Source of the DNA: Yersinia canariae | GTDB taxonomy: Bacteria > Pseudomonadota > Gammaproteobacteria > Enterobacterales > Enterobacteriaceae | DNA length: 64,000 nt | Assembly: GCF_009831415.1 (NCBI RefSeq) | Contig: NZ_CP043727.1 | Span: forward strand, 2,604,001-2,668,000 | Direction of reading: 5' to 3' | Shown here: positions 8,683 through 17,986 of the stretch, piece by piece | How positions within the stretch are numbered: the stretch's first letter is position 1 | How the letters are laid out: each line of letters starts with the position of its first letter | Position numbers and translations under genes: made by a program | The notes under the pieces: generated by a model | What the model saw: the letters and a program-made list of their open reading frames with translations, nothing else | The model's database searches: none | Told to the model about the DNA's origin: nothing

Positions 8683-9547
8683 TACTCAAGTTTTGCCAGA
8701 CGTTAACGTAGCGCAACCGTCGATGACTGATGGCAATGACAATATTTATGAAGACCAAACTATCGGCGCTGAACTGACGAAGAAAGACATCAACCGAGTG
8801 GCGTGGCGCTCCATGTTATTGCAAGCCTCCTTTAACTATGAGCGTATGCAGGCTTCCGGTTGGTTATATGGTTTGCTGCCCGCCCTGAAAAAGATCCACA
8901 CCAACAAGAATGACCTGGCGCGGGCAATGAAAGGTCACATGGGGTTCTTCAATACTCACCCTTTCCTGGTCACTTTCGTTATCGGCATTATTTTGGCGAT
9001 GGAGCGCTCAAAGCAAGACGTAAACAGCATTCAAAGCACAAAAATCGCGGTGGGTGCGCCACTGGGGGGAATTGGCGATGCTATGTTCTGGCTCACTTTA
9101 TTGCCCATTTGTGGCGGGATTGGGGCGAGTTTAGCGTTACAGGGGTCTATCCTCGGTGCGGTGGTATTTATCGTCATGTTTAACGTTGTTCACCTTGGGC
9201 TGCGTTTTGGGCTTGCCCACTATGCATACCGCATGGGTGTGGCCGCCATCCCACTCATCAAAGCCAATACACGTAAAGTCGGCCATGCCGCTTCTATTGT
9301 TGGGATGACAGTGATTGGCGCTCTTGTCGCCACCTATGTCCGCTTATCGACTACGCTTGAAATTACTGCTGGTGATGCGGTTGTTAAGCTGCAAGCCGAT
9401 GTTATCGACAAACTTATGCCCGCCTTTCTCCCGCTGGTCTACACCCTGACCATGTATTGGTTAGTGCGGCGCGGCTGGAGCCCGCTGCGATTAATCGGAC
9501 TTACCGTGGTATTGGGCATTGTCGGAAAGTTTGGTCACTTTTTGTAA
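8672..9547 (+). CDS. agaE: AgaE, N-acetylgalactosamine PTS enzyme IID
   Basis: A 291-residue membrane subunit of the same PTS. Family marks include LTKKDINRVAWRSMLLQASF, FNYERMQASGW, MKGHMGFFNTHPFL and GAPLGGIGDAMFW, with C-terminal membrane helices. The start is ATG 8672 behind AGAGG at 8659-8663; a frame opening at 8606 lies wholly inside agaW and adds no conserved sequence. AgaW and AgaE together form the sugar channel. It is followed 15 bp later by agaF. Confidence 0.94.
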   Translation: MASNTQVLPDVNVAQPSMTDGNDNIYEDQTIGAELTKKDINRVAWRSMLLQASFNYERMQASGWLYGLLPALKKIHTNKNDLARAMKGHMGFFNTHPFLVTFVIGIILAMERSKQDVNSIQSTKIAVGAPLGGIGDAMFWLTLLPICGGIGASLALQGSILGAVVFIVMFNVVHLGLRFGLAHYAYRMGVAAIPLIKANTRKVGHAASIVGMTVIGALVATYVRLSTTLEITAGDAVVKLQADVIDKLMPAFLPLVYTLTMYWLVRRGWSPLRLIGLTVVLGIVGKFGHFL

Positions 9548-9562
9548 GTGAGAGGAAACAAC

Positions 9563-9997
9563 ATGTTAAGCATTATTCTCAGCGGTCACGGTGGATTCGC
9601 CACGGGGCTGGAAAAAGCAATGAAGCAGATATTGGGCGAGCAGCCGCAAGTTATCGCTATCGATTTTCCGGAAAGCTCTTCCACCGCCCTACTCACAGCT
9701 CAATTTCAAGAGGCATTAGGCAGCTTGGATGAGAGCGAAGGATTGGTTTTTTTAACGGATTTACTCGGCGGAACGCCCTTTCGCGTAGCCTCTACGTTGG
9801 CAATGCAGAAAGCAAACCGTGAAGTTATCACCGGTGTGAATTTACAGCTCCTGCTGGAGATGGTGCTAGAGCGCGATGGCCTTAGTAGTCAAGAGTTCCG
9901 CCTCTTGGCGCTCGAATGCGGTCACCGGGGATTGACCAGTCTGGTGGATGAAATGGGGCGCTATCGAGAAGCTATAACAGTTGAGGAAGGGATATAA
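9563..9997 (+). CDS. agaF: AgaF, N-acetylgalactosamine PTS enzyme IIA
   Basis: A 144-residue cytoplasmic IIA of the mannose family, the same length as E. coli AgaF. The phospho-accepting His is near residue 9 in SIILSGHGGFATGLEKA, with FLTDLLGGTPFRVAS downstream. It accepts phosphate from HPr and passes it to AgaV. The start is ATG 9563 behind AGAGG at 9551-9555; an upstream GTG at 9548 lies before the ribosome site. It is the last gene of the first aga transcript. In E. coli agaA would follow here, but it is absent. Confidence 0.95.
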   Translation: MLSIILSGHGGFATGLEKAMKQILGEQPQVIAIDFPESSSTALLTAQFQEALGSLDESEGLVFLTDLLGGTPFRVASTLAMQKANREVITGVNLQLLLEMVLERDGLSSQEFRLLALECGHRGLTSLVDEMGRYREAITVEEGI

Positions 9998-10009
9998 GCC
10001 TCTTTGAAT

Positions 10010-10044
10010 GAGCCAGCCATGTTCTTATTGAGCAGGGCTGGCTC
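10010..10044 (+). terminator. Hairpin after agaF
   Basis: Inverted repeat GAGCCAGCC (10010-10018) with GGCTGGCTC (10036-10044) and a 17-nt loop, just after the agaF stop. There is no U-tract, so it may attenuate or protect mRNA rather than terminate strictly. Confidence 0.4.
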
Positions 10045-10263
10045 GATATCCGTCAATGACACATTGACGCAAATAAATTCTTTCATTACCCATCGTTTTC
10101 GCGCGTGGCCTTTTCGCCATGACTCTTTCCTTTCCTTTCTTTCCATCCAAAAAACCACTAACAAACCCTACCAGAAAAATAATATATCAATCTAATTCAA
10201 TAGATTAAAACACAAACATTTTCCTCGATATTATATTTTTCGGTTTATTTCCTTTTGCACATT

Positions 10264-10287
10264 GACCTTTCGTTTCCTTTCCTATAG
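10264..10287 (+). promoter_or_regulatory. AgaR-like operator 5 (agaS promoter)
   Basis: Contains ACCTTTCGTTTCCTTTCCTA, a good match to the AgaR operator pattern, in the 391-bp gap before agaS. It implies that agaS-kbaY has its own AgaR-controlled promoter. Confidence 0.7.
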
Positions 10288-10311
10288 ATTTTCATTAAAG
10301 TATAAAGTCAG

Positions 10312-10335
10312 TTAAGTGAAACAAAACGAAAGATA
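10312..10335 (-). promoter_or_regulatory. AgaR-like operator 6 (inverted, agaS promoter)
   Basis: On the minus strand this reads ATCTTTCGTTTTGTTTCACT, one of the best matches in the locus, facing operator 5 with a 24-bp gap. The opposed pair mirrors operators 3 and 4 upstream of kbaZ. Confidence 0.7.
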
Positions 10336-10388
10336 TCCTGTTCTGCTTTGTGCTGACCCATTGAAAATGCACTGCTAAGGACTTAGTT

Positions 10389-11543
10389 ATGAGCGAAACC
10401 TATTCAGCCTGTACTTCCGGCACCTCCACCTGGACTGAAGACGAGATCCGCCAGCAACCAGAAAGTTGGATCAGATCATTAAAAAACCTTGAAAATCAAC
10501 GTCATGATATCGATGCCTTTCTTGCCCCTCTCTTACGACAATCTGACCTCCAGATTGTCCTGACCGGCGCAGGAACCTCCGCGTTTATTGGCGATATCAT
10601 TGCGCCATGGTTATCACGCCACACGGGGAAAAATTTTGTTTCCGTACCCACAACAGATCTCGTTACCCACCCCATCGATTATTTATCTATTGAGCGGCCA
10701 ACACTGCTCATCTCTTTCGCCCGCTCAGGCAATAGCCCGGAAAGTGTCGCGGCGGTCACTCTTGCCAACCAACTTGTGAAGCAATGTCACCATCTGGTTA
10801 TCACCTGCAACGAAGCCGGCAGCCTGTATCAAAACGCGGTGAACAGTGATAACGCGCTGGCATTGCTGATGCCACCAGAAACCCATGACCGCGGTTTTGC
10901 CATGACCAGTAGCATCACGACCATGATGGCCAGTTGTCTGTCAGTATTTGCACCGGATGTCATCAATGCCGCCAGCTTCCAGGATGTGGCAACACGCTGT
11001 AAGCAAATTATTACTATGCAGGGTAATTTTCGCGAGAGAGTGTTTGGCGATTTGCCCTTCAAACGAGTCGTTTACCTTGGTAGCGGAGGATTACAAGGAG
11101 TGGCGCGTGAATCCGCACTGAAAGTATTGGAACTGACCGCCGGTAAAGTGGCTGCGTTTTATGACTCGCCTACTGGCTTCCGACACGGGCCAAAATCATT
11201 GGTGAATAATGAAACACTGGTAGTAATATTTGTTTCAAGCCATCCCTATACCCGCCAATATGATCTTGATTTGCTGGCCGAACTGCGCCGCGACCAGCAG
11301 GCTATGCGCGTTGTGTCCATCTCAGCCGTGACCAGTCCAGAAATCGAAGACGGCCCGCATATTTTGTTACCCGCATCACGAGATTTTATCGATATCGAAC
11401 AAACTTTCTGCTTCCTGATGTATGCACAAATTTTCGCCGTTACTGAGTCCATCAAAGCAGGTATTACCCCGGATACCCCTTCCGCCAGCGGTACTGTGAA
11501 CCGTGTGGTGAAAGGGGTCGTTATTCATCCCTGGAAAGGCTAA
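10389..11543 (+). CDS. agaS: AgaS, galactosamine-6-phosphate deaminase/isomerase
   Basis: A 384-residue cytoplasmic SIS-domain enzyme. In E. coli AgaS converts galactosamine-6-phosphate to tagatose-6-phosphate with release of ammonia. Two SIS domains are visible: the first has LTGAGTSAFIGD and SFARSGNSPESVA, the second has YLGSGGLQGVARESALKVLE and FRHGPKSLV. The ATG follows AAGGA by 7 nt. It begins a second aga transcript with its own pair of AgaR-like operators and is followed 12 bp later by kbaY. No separate agaI gene is present, consistent with AgaS being the essential enzyme. Confidence 0.95.
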   Translation: MSETYSACTSGTSTWTEDEIRQQPESWIRSLKNLENQRHDIDAFLAPLLRQSDLQIVLTGAGTSAFIGDIIAPWLSRHTGKNFVSVPTTDLVTHPIDYLSIERPTLLISFARSGNSPESVAAVTLANQLVKQCHHLVITCNEAGSLYQNAVNSDNALALLMPPETHDRGFAMTSSITTMMASCLSVFAPDVINAASFQDVATRCKQIITMQGNFRERVFGDLPFKRVVYLGSGGLQGVARESALKVLELTAGKVAAFYDSPTGFRHGPKSLVNNETLVVIFVSSHPYTRQYDLDLLAELRRDQQAMRVVSISAVTSPEIEDGPHILLPASRDFIDIEQTFCFLMYAQIFAVTESIKAGITPDTPSASGTVNRVVKGVVIHPWKG

Positions 11544-12434
<891 letters not shown>

Positions 12435-12452
12435 ATCCTATACTCTTAAAAT

Positions 12453-12476
12453 GTTACCCGGCCATTGCTGGGTAAC
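12453..12476 (+). terminator. Weak hairpin after kbaY
   Basis: Inverted repeat GTTACCC (12453-12459) with GGGTAAC (12470-12476), 18 bp past the kbaY stop. It is followed by C-rich rather than T-rich sequence, so intrinsic termination is doubtful. Confidence 0.4.
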
Positions 12477-12661
12477 CCCCCATTAAAACCGCAAAAAACT
12501 TCCTTTACCTCGGATAACCGGGGCATAGCATGAAAACAATCATAAAGAGTTTGTGCTGTTATTACGGAGCAGCACCTGTGGCTGACATAAAATAATTTTC
12601 ACGTCATTATTAGGCCTGTCACGATTCAAATTCTTAGTAATAATCCTGTTCTGGCTTTTGA

Positions 12662-12690
12662 CGCCTATAGTTCAAATGTTACTATAGGCG
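12662..12690. promoter_or_regulatory. 10-bp inverted repeat upstream of actS
   Basis: Perfect inverted repeat CGCCTATAGT / ACTATAGGCG (12662-12671 and 12681-12690) with a 9-nt loop, 39 bp before the actS start. No T-run follows. It could be an operator or a 5'-leader stem-loop. The rest of the gap 12477-12729 shows nothing definite. Confidence 0.45.
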
Positions 12691-12729
12691 GCTGAGGGAA
12701 TTTGAAATCACGATGACAAAGGAAACGTT

Positions 12730-13476
12730 TTGAACACGAAAAGCAGAATGCGGTTGTGGCCACGGTTGGCGGTATATGCAATGGCTATCTTGCTATTAGC
12801 TGGGTGCTCAAACAAATCAAATCGTGATTATGCCAAACTGCCAAAGGGCAGTTACAACGACAAATCCTATACTGTTAAAAAGGGCGATACCCTCTATTTC
12901 ATTGCCTGGATCAGTGACAGTGAAGTGGGTGACCTTGCACGTATCAACAAACTAAAACTCCCTTATAGACTGGAAGTTGGACAAAAACTGCAACTCAACA
13001 GTTCAACATCGAGTGGGCGTTTGACATCGAATAAACGCAAATCGACTAACACCGCACTGGCAAAATCAACACCACCGCCTGGCGCAAGTCGTTGCTGGCG
13101 TTGGCCCACGAGTGGGCAAGTCATATCCAAATATTCTACTGCCGATGGTGGTAACAAAGGGATTGATATTGCGGGCAAACGCGGGCAGCCAGTTTATGCA
13201 TCCGCCAAAGGGCGAGTGGTGTACGTCGGGAACCAACTGCGGGGTTATGGCAATCTTATCATGATTAAGCACGGTGAAGATTTCATCACAGCTTACGCCC
13301 ATAACGACACCATGTTAGTGAAAAATGCTCAGGATGTGAAAGCTGGGCAGAAGATTGCCACCATGGGCAGCAGCGGCACAGACACCCTGATGTTGCATTT
13401 CCAAATTCGCTACCGGGCAACTGCACTTGACCCACTGCGCTATTTACCTGCACAGGGAACATCACCGAAGTGCTAG
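12730..13476 (+). CDS. actS: ActS (YgeR), LytM-factor amidase activator lipoprotein
   Basis: Envelope lipoprotein of 248 residues of the NlpD/EnvC family that activates peptidoglycan amidases. The lipobox is LLLAGC, with the lipidated Cys near residue 26. A LysM domain spans about 45-90 (SYTVKKGDTLYFIAW to LEVGQKLQLN). The C-terminal M23/LytM domain is degenerate: NKGIDIA replaces the HxGxD metal site, and LMLHFQIRY lacks the first His of HxH, so it should be a regulator and not a peptidase. The start is TTG 12730, with AAGGA 6 nt before it; ATG 12748 is an alternative that still leaves a signal peptide. A strong terminator follows. Confidence 0.92.
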   Translation: MNTKSRMRLWPRLAVYAMAILLLAGCSNKSNRDYAKLPKGSYNDKSYTVKKGDTLYFIAWISDSEVGDLARINKLKLPYRLEVGQKLQLNSSTSSGRLTSNKRKSTNTALAKSTPPPGASRCWRWPTSGQVISKYSTADGGNKGIDIAGKRGQPVYASAKGRVVYVGNQLRGYGNLIMIKHGEDFITAYAHNDTMLVKNAQDVKAGQKIATMGSSGTDTLMLHFQIRYRATALDPLRYLPAQGTSPKC

Positions 13477-13524
13477 CCAATCAGGAGTTTTCTTCCTCAT
13501 TTTGTCTTGTTGCAGATAGACAAA

Positions 13525-13553
13525 AGGCTCCTTTTCAGGAGCCTCATTTTTTT
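13525..13553. terminator. Bidirectional terminator between actS and the RpiB-like gene
   Basis: Stem AGGCTCCT/AGGAGCCT (13525-13532, 13537-13544) with a 4-nt loop, followed by a T-run on the plus strand and a shorter one on the minus strand. It serves two convergent genes. Confidence 0.85.
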
Positions 13554-13570
13554 AACACTTGATGCTATCG

Positions 13571-14209
13571 TTACGCCAGAATCTGTTTTACAAATGCTTT
13601 AATTTCATCAACCTGACAGTTGTCGAAGAAGCACTGTTGGAAACGTTCACCGCTCACGGCGGTTTTCACCAATTCTGGATCGATTGCACGCAGTGTATCC
13701 AAATAGTTGTCTTTCACTACTGCGGCTTTCACTTGATTCAAAATACCGGCGTTACGAACTTGCGGTTCTTTGCGATCCAGTGGGTAACCTTCACCTTTCA
13801 CGCCAGTAAAGGCTTTCTCAAAGATATAACGCACATTCAGCTCGGCACCCCAGCCAAACCCTTTGGCGTATGGCAATGACAGTGCATTACCATTGTTAAT
13901 CTGAGCAAACAGGAAAGCATCAGCAGGATCGATGCAATAGCCGCACACGACACCTGGATGAATATTCAATGACATCATTGCGCCCTGGCCCGTGCCACAG
14001 CCCGTCACCACGAAATCAACCGCTTTAGAGTTAAGCAGGATGCTGGCCATAATCCCCAGATGGATATAAGTCAGGTGATGGTCATTTTCATCACTCATAC
14101 CTACGTTGTATACCGGGTACGCTTTTTCTGAAGCTACAGCGTTCAGCTCTTTCAGAATAATGGCGTTTTTATTTGCCTGACTGTTTTCCATCATCAGTGC
14201 AATTTTCAT
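13571..14209 (-). CDS. RpiB/LacA/LacB-family sugar-phosphate isomerase
   Basis: A 212-residue cytoplasmic enzyme of the ribose-5-phosphate isomerase B / galactose-6-phosphate isomerase family, which interconverts aldose and ketose phosphates. The start MKIALMMENSQANKN and the active-site segment FVVTGCGTGQGAMMSLN are visible, with Cys at the general-base position. It is longer than classical RpiB (about 150 residues) because of a C-terminal extension ending CQVDEIKAFVKQIL. The start is ATG 14209 behind GAGAGAA; the frame runs to 14305 without added conserved sequence. It stands alone between two terminators. The true substrate is unknown; a pentose or hexose phosphate is likely. Confidence 0.85.
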   Translation of the reverse strand: MKIALMMENSQANKNAIILKELNAVASEKAYPVYNVGMSDENDHHLTYIHLGIMASILLNSKAVDFVVTGCGTGQGAMMSLNIHPGVVCGYCIDPADAFLFAQINNGNALSLPYAKGFGWGAELNVRYIFEKAFTGVKGEGYPLDRKEPQVRNAGILNQVKAAVVKDNYLDTLRAIDPELVKTAVSGERFQQCFFDNCQVDEIKAFVKQILA

Positions 14210-14447
14210 TATGTTCTCTCCGATTGGGTCAATGAAACAGAATCCATTGAATGTGTTGTTTGGCTTGATTATAGCGAACATATCACTAGTAAAACAACAT
14301 TTCAATTTTAATGAAAATTAGTTCTACACATGTCACATATCGGAATAGCTTTGATTTCGAGGCCGGATTTCAGGAGTCGTCAGCTGAATTTTAATTTCTT
14401 TCGTCCAGTGCAAGACGACAGGATCACGACATGATAAATCACACTGT

Positions 14448-14483
14448 CAGCTAAAACCAAAACCGCGCAATTGTCTGGCGCGG
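14448..14483. terminator. Bidirectional terminator after zinT
   Basis: GC stem CCGCGC/GCGCGG (14463-14468, 14478-14483) with a 9-nt loop. On the minus strand it is followed by T-rich TTTTGGTTTT, ending zinT; on the plus strand CTTTTTATATTTTT follows. Confidence 0.8.
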
Positions 14484-14495
14484 CTTTTTATATTT

Positions 14496-15167
14496 TTAGT
14501 GATGTAACATCTCGTGAACAATGTCATCTTTATCTAGAGATATCGGGTAAAAGGTTGGCCAATTATCCATTTCTTTGAGCAATTTCTCTTGTGACTCATT
14601 ACCCATGTAAATATGGAAATGATGGGATTTTTGCGGTTCAATAATATGGTCACTAAATTGAACATATCTAGGCGCTTTAGAGTGAGAATCTTTGCATTCA
14701 TATAAATAACGCACCCCTTTCTTACCAGAATCATAATGCATTATTTTCAAGCCAGAGTAGCTATATTGGCAGGAGTTAACGGCTTCTGGGGTATGGAAAT
14801 CAATGGTGTTGTTTTCAATGCCAATCATAGTAATATCAGTGGCATAACCCTTTTTATAGTATTCTCTATACTCCTCAACTGTCTTCTTTTTATCCTTTTT
14901 CGCTTTATTGATCAGGACCGCGTCTAAATCTCCTTTCAATAAATAAGGGTTGATAGATTGCCAAACACCATCCCAGTTACTAAGTGGCCTGTCTTTCACA
15001 TCTTTATCTGCAAAAATACCTTCACTCGCTCTACGCGCACTTTCCGATTGTTGATGCTCATGGCCATGACTATGTTTACCGTGAGCGAATGAATTAAAAC
15101 TGGTCAATGCTACGCAAATACTAAGAGTGATAGTGATAATGGGCTGATAGGGCAATTTTTTTGACAT
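14496..15167 (-). CDS. zinT: ZinT, periplasmic zinc-binding protein
   Basis: A 223-residue secreted metal-binding protein that binds zinc (and cadmium) in the periplasm and can assist ZnuA. A signal peptide covers about the first 28 residues and is followed by the His-rich linker HGKHSHGHEH. The ZinT/YodA lipocalin-like domain contains LSNWDGVWQSINPYLLKGDLD, HHFHIYMGN and the C-terminal HEMLHH, which provide candidate zinc ligands. The upstream region carries a Zur-like palindrome, fitting induction under zinc shortage. Confidence 0.95.
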   Translation of the reverse strand: MSKKLPYQPIITITLSICVALTSFNSFAHGKHSHGHEHQQSESARRASEGIFADKDVKDRPLSNWDGVWQSINPYLLKGDLDAVLINKAKKDKKKTVEEYREYYKKGYATDITMIGIENNTIDFHTPEAVNSCQYSYSGLKIMHYDSGKKGVRYLYECKDSHSKAPRYVQFSDHIIEPQKSHHFHIYMGNESQEKLLKEMDNWPTFYPISLDKDDIVHEMLHH

Positions 15168-15181
15168 GAATAATTCCTGAC

Positions 15182-15227
15182 TGATTGCTGGTTATGTAAT
15201 GTTATATTATTACATAACCAGCAATCA
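15182..15227. repeat. 19-bp perfect inverted repeat upstream of zinT
   Basis: The arm at 15182-15200 pairs perfectly with ATTACATAACCAGCAATCA at 15209-15227, with an 8-nt spacer. It lies between the permease stop codon and the zinT start, both on the minus strand, so it can act as a terminator-like stem for the sugar-transport operon and at the same time contains the Zur-like site. Confidence 0.8.
15198..15216. promoter_or_regulatory. Zur-like operator of zinT
   Basis: AATGTTATATTATTACATA fits the Zur pattern AATGTTATA-N-TATAACATT with two mismatches. It lies 31-49 bp upstream of the zinT ATG, a normal repressor position. Assignment is from pattern memory. Confidence 0.6.
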
Positions 15228-15248
15228 ACCGTTATTCACGACAAATTA

Positions 15249-16289
15249 CTAACGTTTTTTACGATTACGGTGCATATCAATAGCCACGGCACTGACAATA
15301 ATGATCCCTTTTATAATGTCTTGAATGTATGAATCTACGCCAATAAATGTAAAACCACTCTTGATAAGCCCCAAAATCACTGCCCCAATAACCGTGCCAG
15401 TGATCCGCCCCACGCCCCCCATCAAACTACTTCCACCAATAACTGCGGCAGCGATAGCATCGAGCTCATATGATTGGCCCATGCTAGATTGCCCGCTACT
15501 AACACGTGCCGCCAGCACAACACCGGCAAGCCCTGCCAACCCGCCGGCGATGGTATAAACTATCACCAGATATTTATTAACATTAATACCCGAGACTTTC
15601 GCAGAAATCATATTTCCACCAATGGCATACACATACTTACCATAACGGGTATGCTTCAAGGCAATATGAAAAATCACGGCAATAACCAAGAAAATAACTA
15701 CCGGCATGGCACCTTGACCAATAGCCGTAAAATCATCAGAGAGAAAACTCACAGGGTTGCCCTTGGTATAATATTGGGCAAGCCCTCTGGCAGAAACCAT
15801 CATCCCCAATGTTGCAATAAATGGCGGAATTCCTGTACGGGTGATCAAAAAACCATTAATAAAACCGCATAATATCCCGACACCTATCCCCGCAGTGATA
15901 GGAATAGCTGCAGGCAAATCTAATAAATGGGGATACATAGGTGATATACTGTCTGATGTTTGTGCCAAACTGGCGGCAACTACAGCAGTTAGTGCAATTA
16001 AAGAACCAGATGAGAGATCAATACCGGTGGTAATAATAACTTGAGTGACCCCAACGGCAATAATACCAATAATGGCAACCTGTAAAATAATCAATAATAA
16101 TCGGTTAGGATTTAATAAAAATGATTGGTCACGGATAAACCAGCCTAAAAATTCAAAGATCAATGCAATACCAATCATGACAATAAAAATACCGGTATCT
16201 TTAGGTAATTTACTTTTTATCCCGGACATAAACGGATGTTCTTTTATCGAACCCGTCGTTAGTGATTTGTCAAATTTAACATCATTCAT
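15249..16289 (-). CDS. Sugar ABC transporter permease (RbsC-like)
   Basis: A 346-residue inner-membrane permease of the ribose/galactose/inositol (CUT2) family, with about nine hydrophobic helices. Typical segments are IGIIAVGVTQVIITTGIDLS, GFINGFLITRTGIPPFIATLG and AAAVIGGSSLMGGVGRITGT. The chosen start, ATG 16289, has AAGGG 8 nt upstream; ATG 16295 is too close to it. It follows the ATPase gene by 19 bp and completes the SBP-ATPase-permease operon. Only one permease gene is present, so the channel is probably a homodimer. Confidence 0.92.
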   Translation of the reverse strand: MNDVKFDKSLTTGSIKEHPFMSGIKSKLPKDTGIFIVMIGIALIFEFLGWFIRDQSFLLNPNRLLLIILQVAIIGIIAVGVTQVIITTGIDLSSGSLIALTAVVAASLAQTSDSISPMYPHLLDLPAAIPITAGIGVGILCGFINGFLITRTGIPPFIATLGMMVSARGLAQYYTKGNPVSFLSDDFTAIGQGAMPVVIFLVIAVIFHIALKHTRYGKYVYAIGGNMISAKVSGINVNKYLVIVYTIAGGLAGLAGVVLAARVSSGQSSMGQSYELDAIAAAVIGGSSLMGGVGRITGTVIGAVILGLIKSGFTFIGVDSYIQDIIKGIIIVSAVAIDMHRNRKKR

Positions 16290-16308
16290 TATCATAACCC
16301 TTCTGCAA

Positions 16309-17793
16309 TTATTCAGAGGCCAGTGCCATTATTTTCTCTTGATTAGCATCTTGCTTATCTAATATTCCCGTAATATGGCCACCATGCATGACCATGACTC
16401 TATCACTCATACCGATAATTTCAGGTAACTCTGAAGAAACCAAGATAATAGCCACACCACGGTTCGCCAACTCGCTAATTAAACGGTAAATCTCTGATTT
16501 TGCCCCGACATCAATACCGCGAGTAGGTTCATCAAGAATAAGTATTTTAGGTTGAGCTAATAGCCAACGAGCAATTAAGACTTTCTGCTGGTTCCCCCCG
16601 CTCAAGTTATTAATAATTTGATCCATAGTTGGGGTTTTGATATTTAATTTTTTAATCTGCTCCATGCAGTCTTGCGCCATTTGCCCATGACTGACAAAGC
16701 CTTTTTTATTGATATACTCTGAAAGGTTCACAATGCTCATATTTTCGACTACAGACAAAACAAGAAATAGTCCTGATTTTTTTCGATCTTCAGTCAAAAA
16801 CGCTAATCCTTGCTCAATGGCCTTTGATGGGGAATCAATATTAACAGGTAAACCCTCAATAAAAATTTCACCGCCATCCGCCGGGTGCATACCAAATAAG
16901 CTTTCCATCACTTCACTGCGACCGGCTCCGACCAACCCGGCAACCCCTAATATTTCGCCCCGCTTCACGGAAAATGAAATATCACGGAATAGACCATCAC
17001 GCCGTAGCGCACTGACTTTCAGCACTTCCTCGCCAATATTATTATTAAATTTGGGGAACATATGAGTCAGCTCTCGCCCCACCATCATGGTAATTAACGA
17101 TTGCTTTGTTAGGTTTTCGGTTTTATCAGTGGCAACAAACAGACCATCACGGAAGATACTGACCTCATCCGTAATTTCAAAAATCTCATCCATTTTGTGG
17201 CTAATATAAATAATACCTTTCCCTTGTTCTTTTAATTCTTTGATAATGGCAAAAAGGTGGAAAACCTCTCCCTCTGTCAAAGCTGAGGTCGGTTCATCCA
17301 TAATTAATACATCAGCATCATAGGAGACAGCCTTAGCAATTTCGACCATCTGCTGGCTGGCAATATTTAATTCCCCCACCATCATGTTGGGTTTTAATTT
17401 TATATTAAGATGCTGTAATAAATCCTGTGTTTTCCTGTTCAGCAAATCATGATTAACAAACCCGTATTGAACAGGTTCTCTTCCTAACCAAATATTTTCT
17501 GCAACTGTCATATGTGGAACTAAATTAAGTTCCTGATGAATCATTGCAATCCCGGCATGGAGTGCATCTAAAGTATCGTTAAAAGTAACTGTTTCACCTC
17601 TTACTTTTATCGTCCCCTCATCCGGATGGTATATACCAATCAAACACTTCATCAATGTTGATTTCCCCGCGCCATTCTCTCCCATTAATGCATGGACACT
17701 ACCTGCTTTTATTTTAATGCCCACTTTATTTAATGCTTTTACACCAGGGAATTGCTTACTGATGCCTTCAGCCTCGAGAATGTAAGGGTACAT
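16309..17793 (-). CDS. Sugar ABC transporter ATPase, duplicated (RbsA/MglA-like)
   Basis: A 494-residue peripheral membrane ATPase with two nucleotide-binding domains in tandem, as in the CUT2 sugar importers. The first has Walker A GENGAGKST near 39-47, a signature-like stretch near LNIASQQMVEIAKAV and Walker B LIMDEPTSAL. The second has AGLVGAGRSEVM in place of a perfect Walker A, then LSGGNQQKVLIARWL and LILDEPTRGIDVG. The degenerate second P-loop is normal for the family. It is separated from the binding-protein gene by 193 bp containing a strong stem-loop. Confidence 0.94.
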   Translation of the reverse strand: MYPYILEAEGISKQFPGVKALNKVGIKIKAGSVHALMGENGAGKSTLMKCLIGIYHPDEGTIKVRGETVTFNDTLDALHAGIAMIHQELNLVPHMTVAENIWLGREPVQYGFVNHDLLNRKTQDLLQHLNIKLKPNMMVGELNIASQQMVEIAKAVSYDADVLIMDEPTSALTEGEVFHLFAIIKELKEQGKGIIYISHKMDEIFEITDEVSIFRDGLFVATDKTENLTKQSLITMMVGRELTHMFPKFNNNIGEEVLKVSALRRDGLFRDISFSVKRGEILGVAGLVGAGRSEVMESLFGMHPADGGEIFIEGLPVNIDSPSKAIEQGLAFLTEDRKKSGLFLVLSVVENMSIVNLSEYINKKGFVSHGQMAQDCMEQIKKLNIKTPTMDQIINNLSGGNQQKVLIARWLLAQPKILILDEPTRGIDVGAKSEIYRLISELANRGVAIILVSSELPEIIGMSDRVMVMHGGHITGILDKQDANQEKIMALASE

Positions 17794-17837
17794 GTCATTA
17801 TCTCCATAATCATCTCAACACATTTACTCTGGGAGAT

Positions 17838-17868
17838 CACCGAATTTACCAACCTAATAAATTCGGTG
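17838..17868 (-). promoter_or_regulatory. Intercistronic stem-loop in sugar ABC operon
   Basis: Inverted repeat CACCGAATTTA / TAAATTCGGTG (17838-17848 and 17858-17868), an 11-bp stem with a 9-nt loop, between the binding-protein gene and the ATPase gene. No U-tract follows. Such stems commonly protect the upstream mRNA and raise the ratio of binding protein to membrane components. Confidence 0.65.
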
Positions 17869-17986
17869 TATTTACCCATTAGAATAGAGCGAAACACATT
17901 TTGTTTTATATGTGTTCCCAGCCTTGAAAAATACTGTCTATTCAATGAGCTTTATTTATTCACGCTATATCAGAGAAGCTAAAAAT

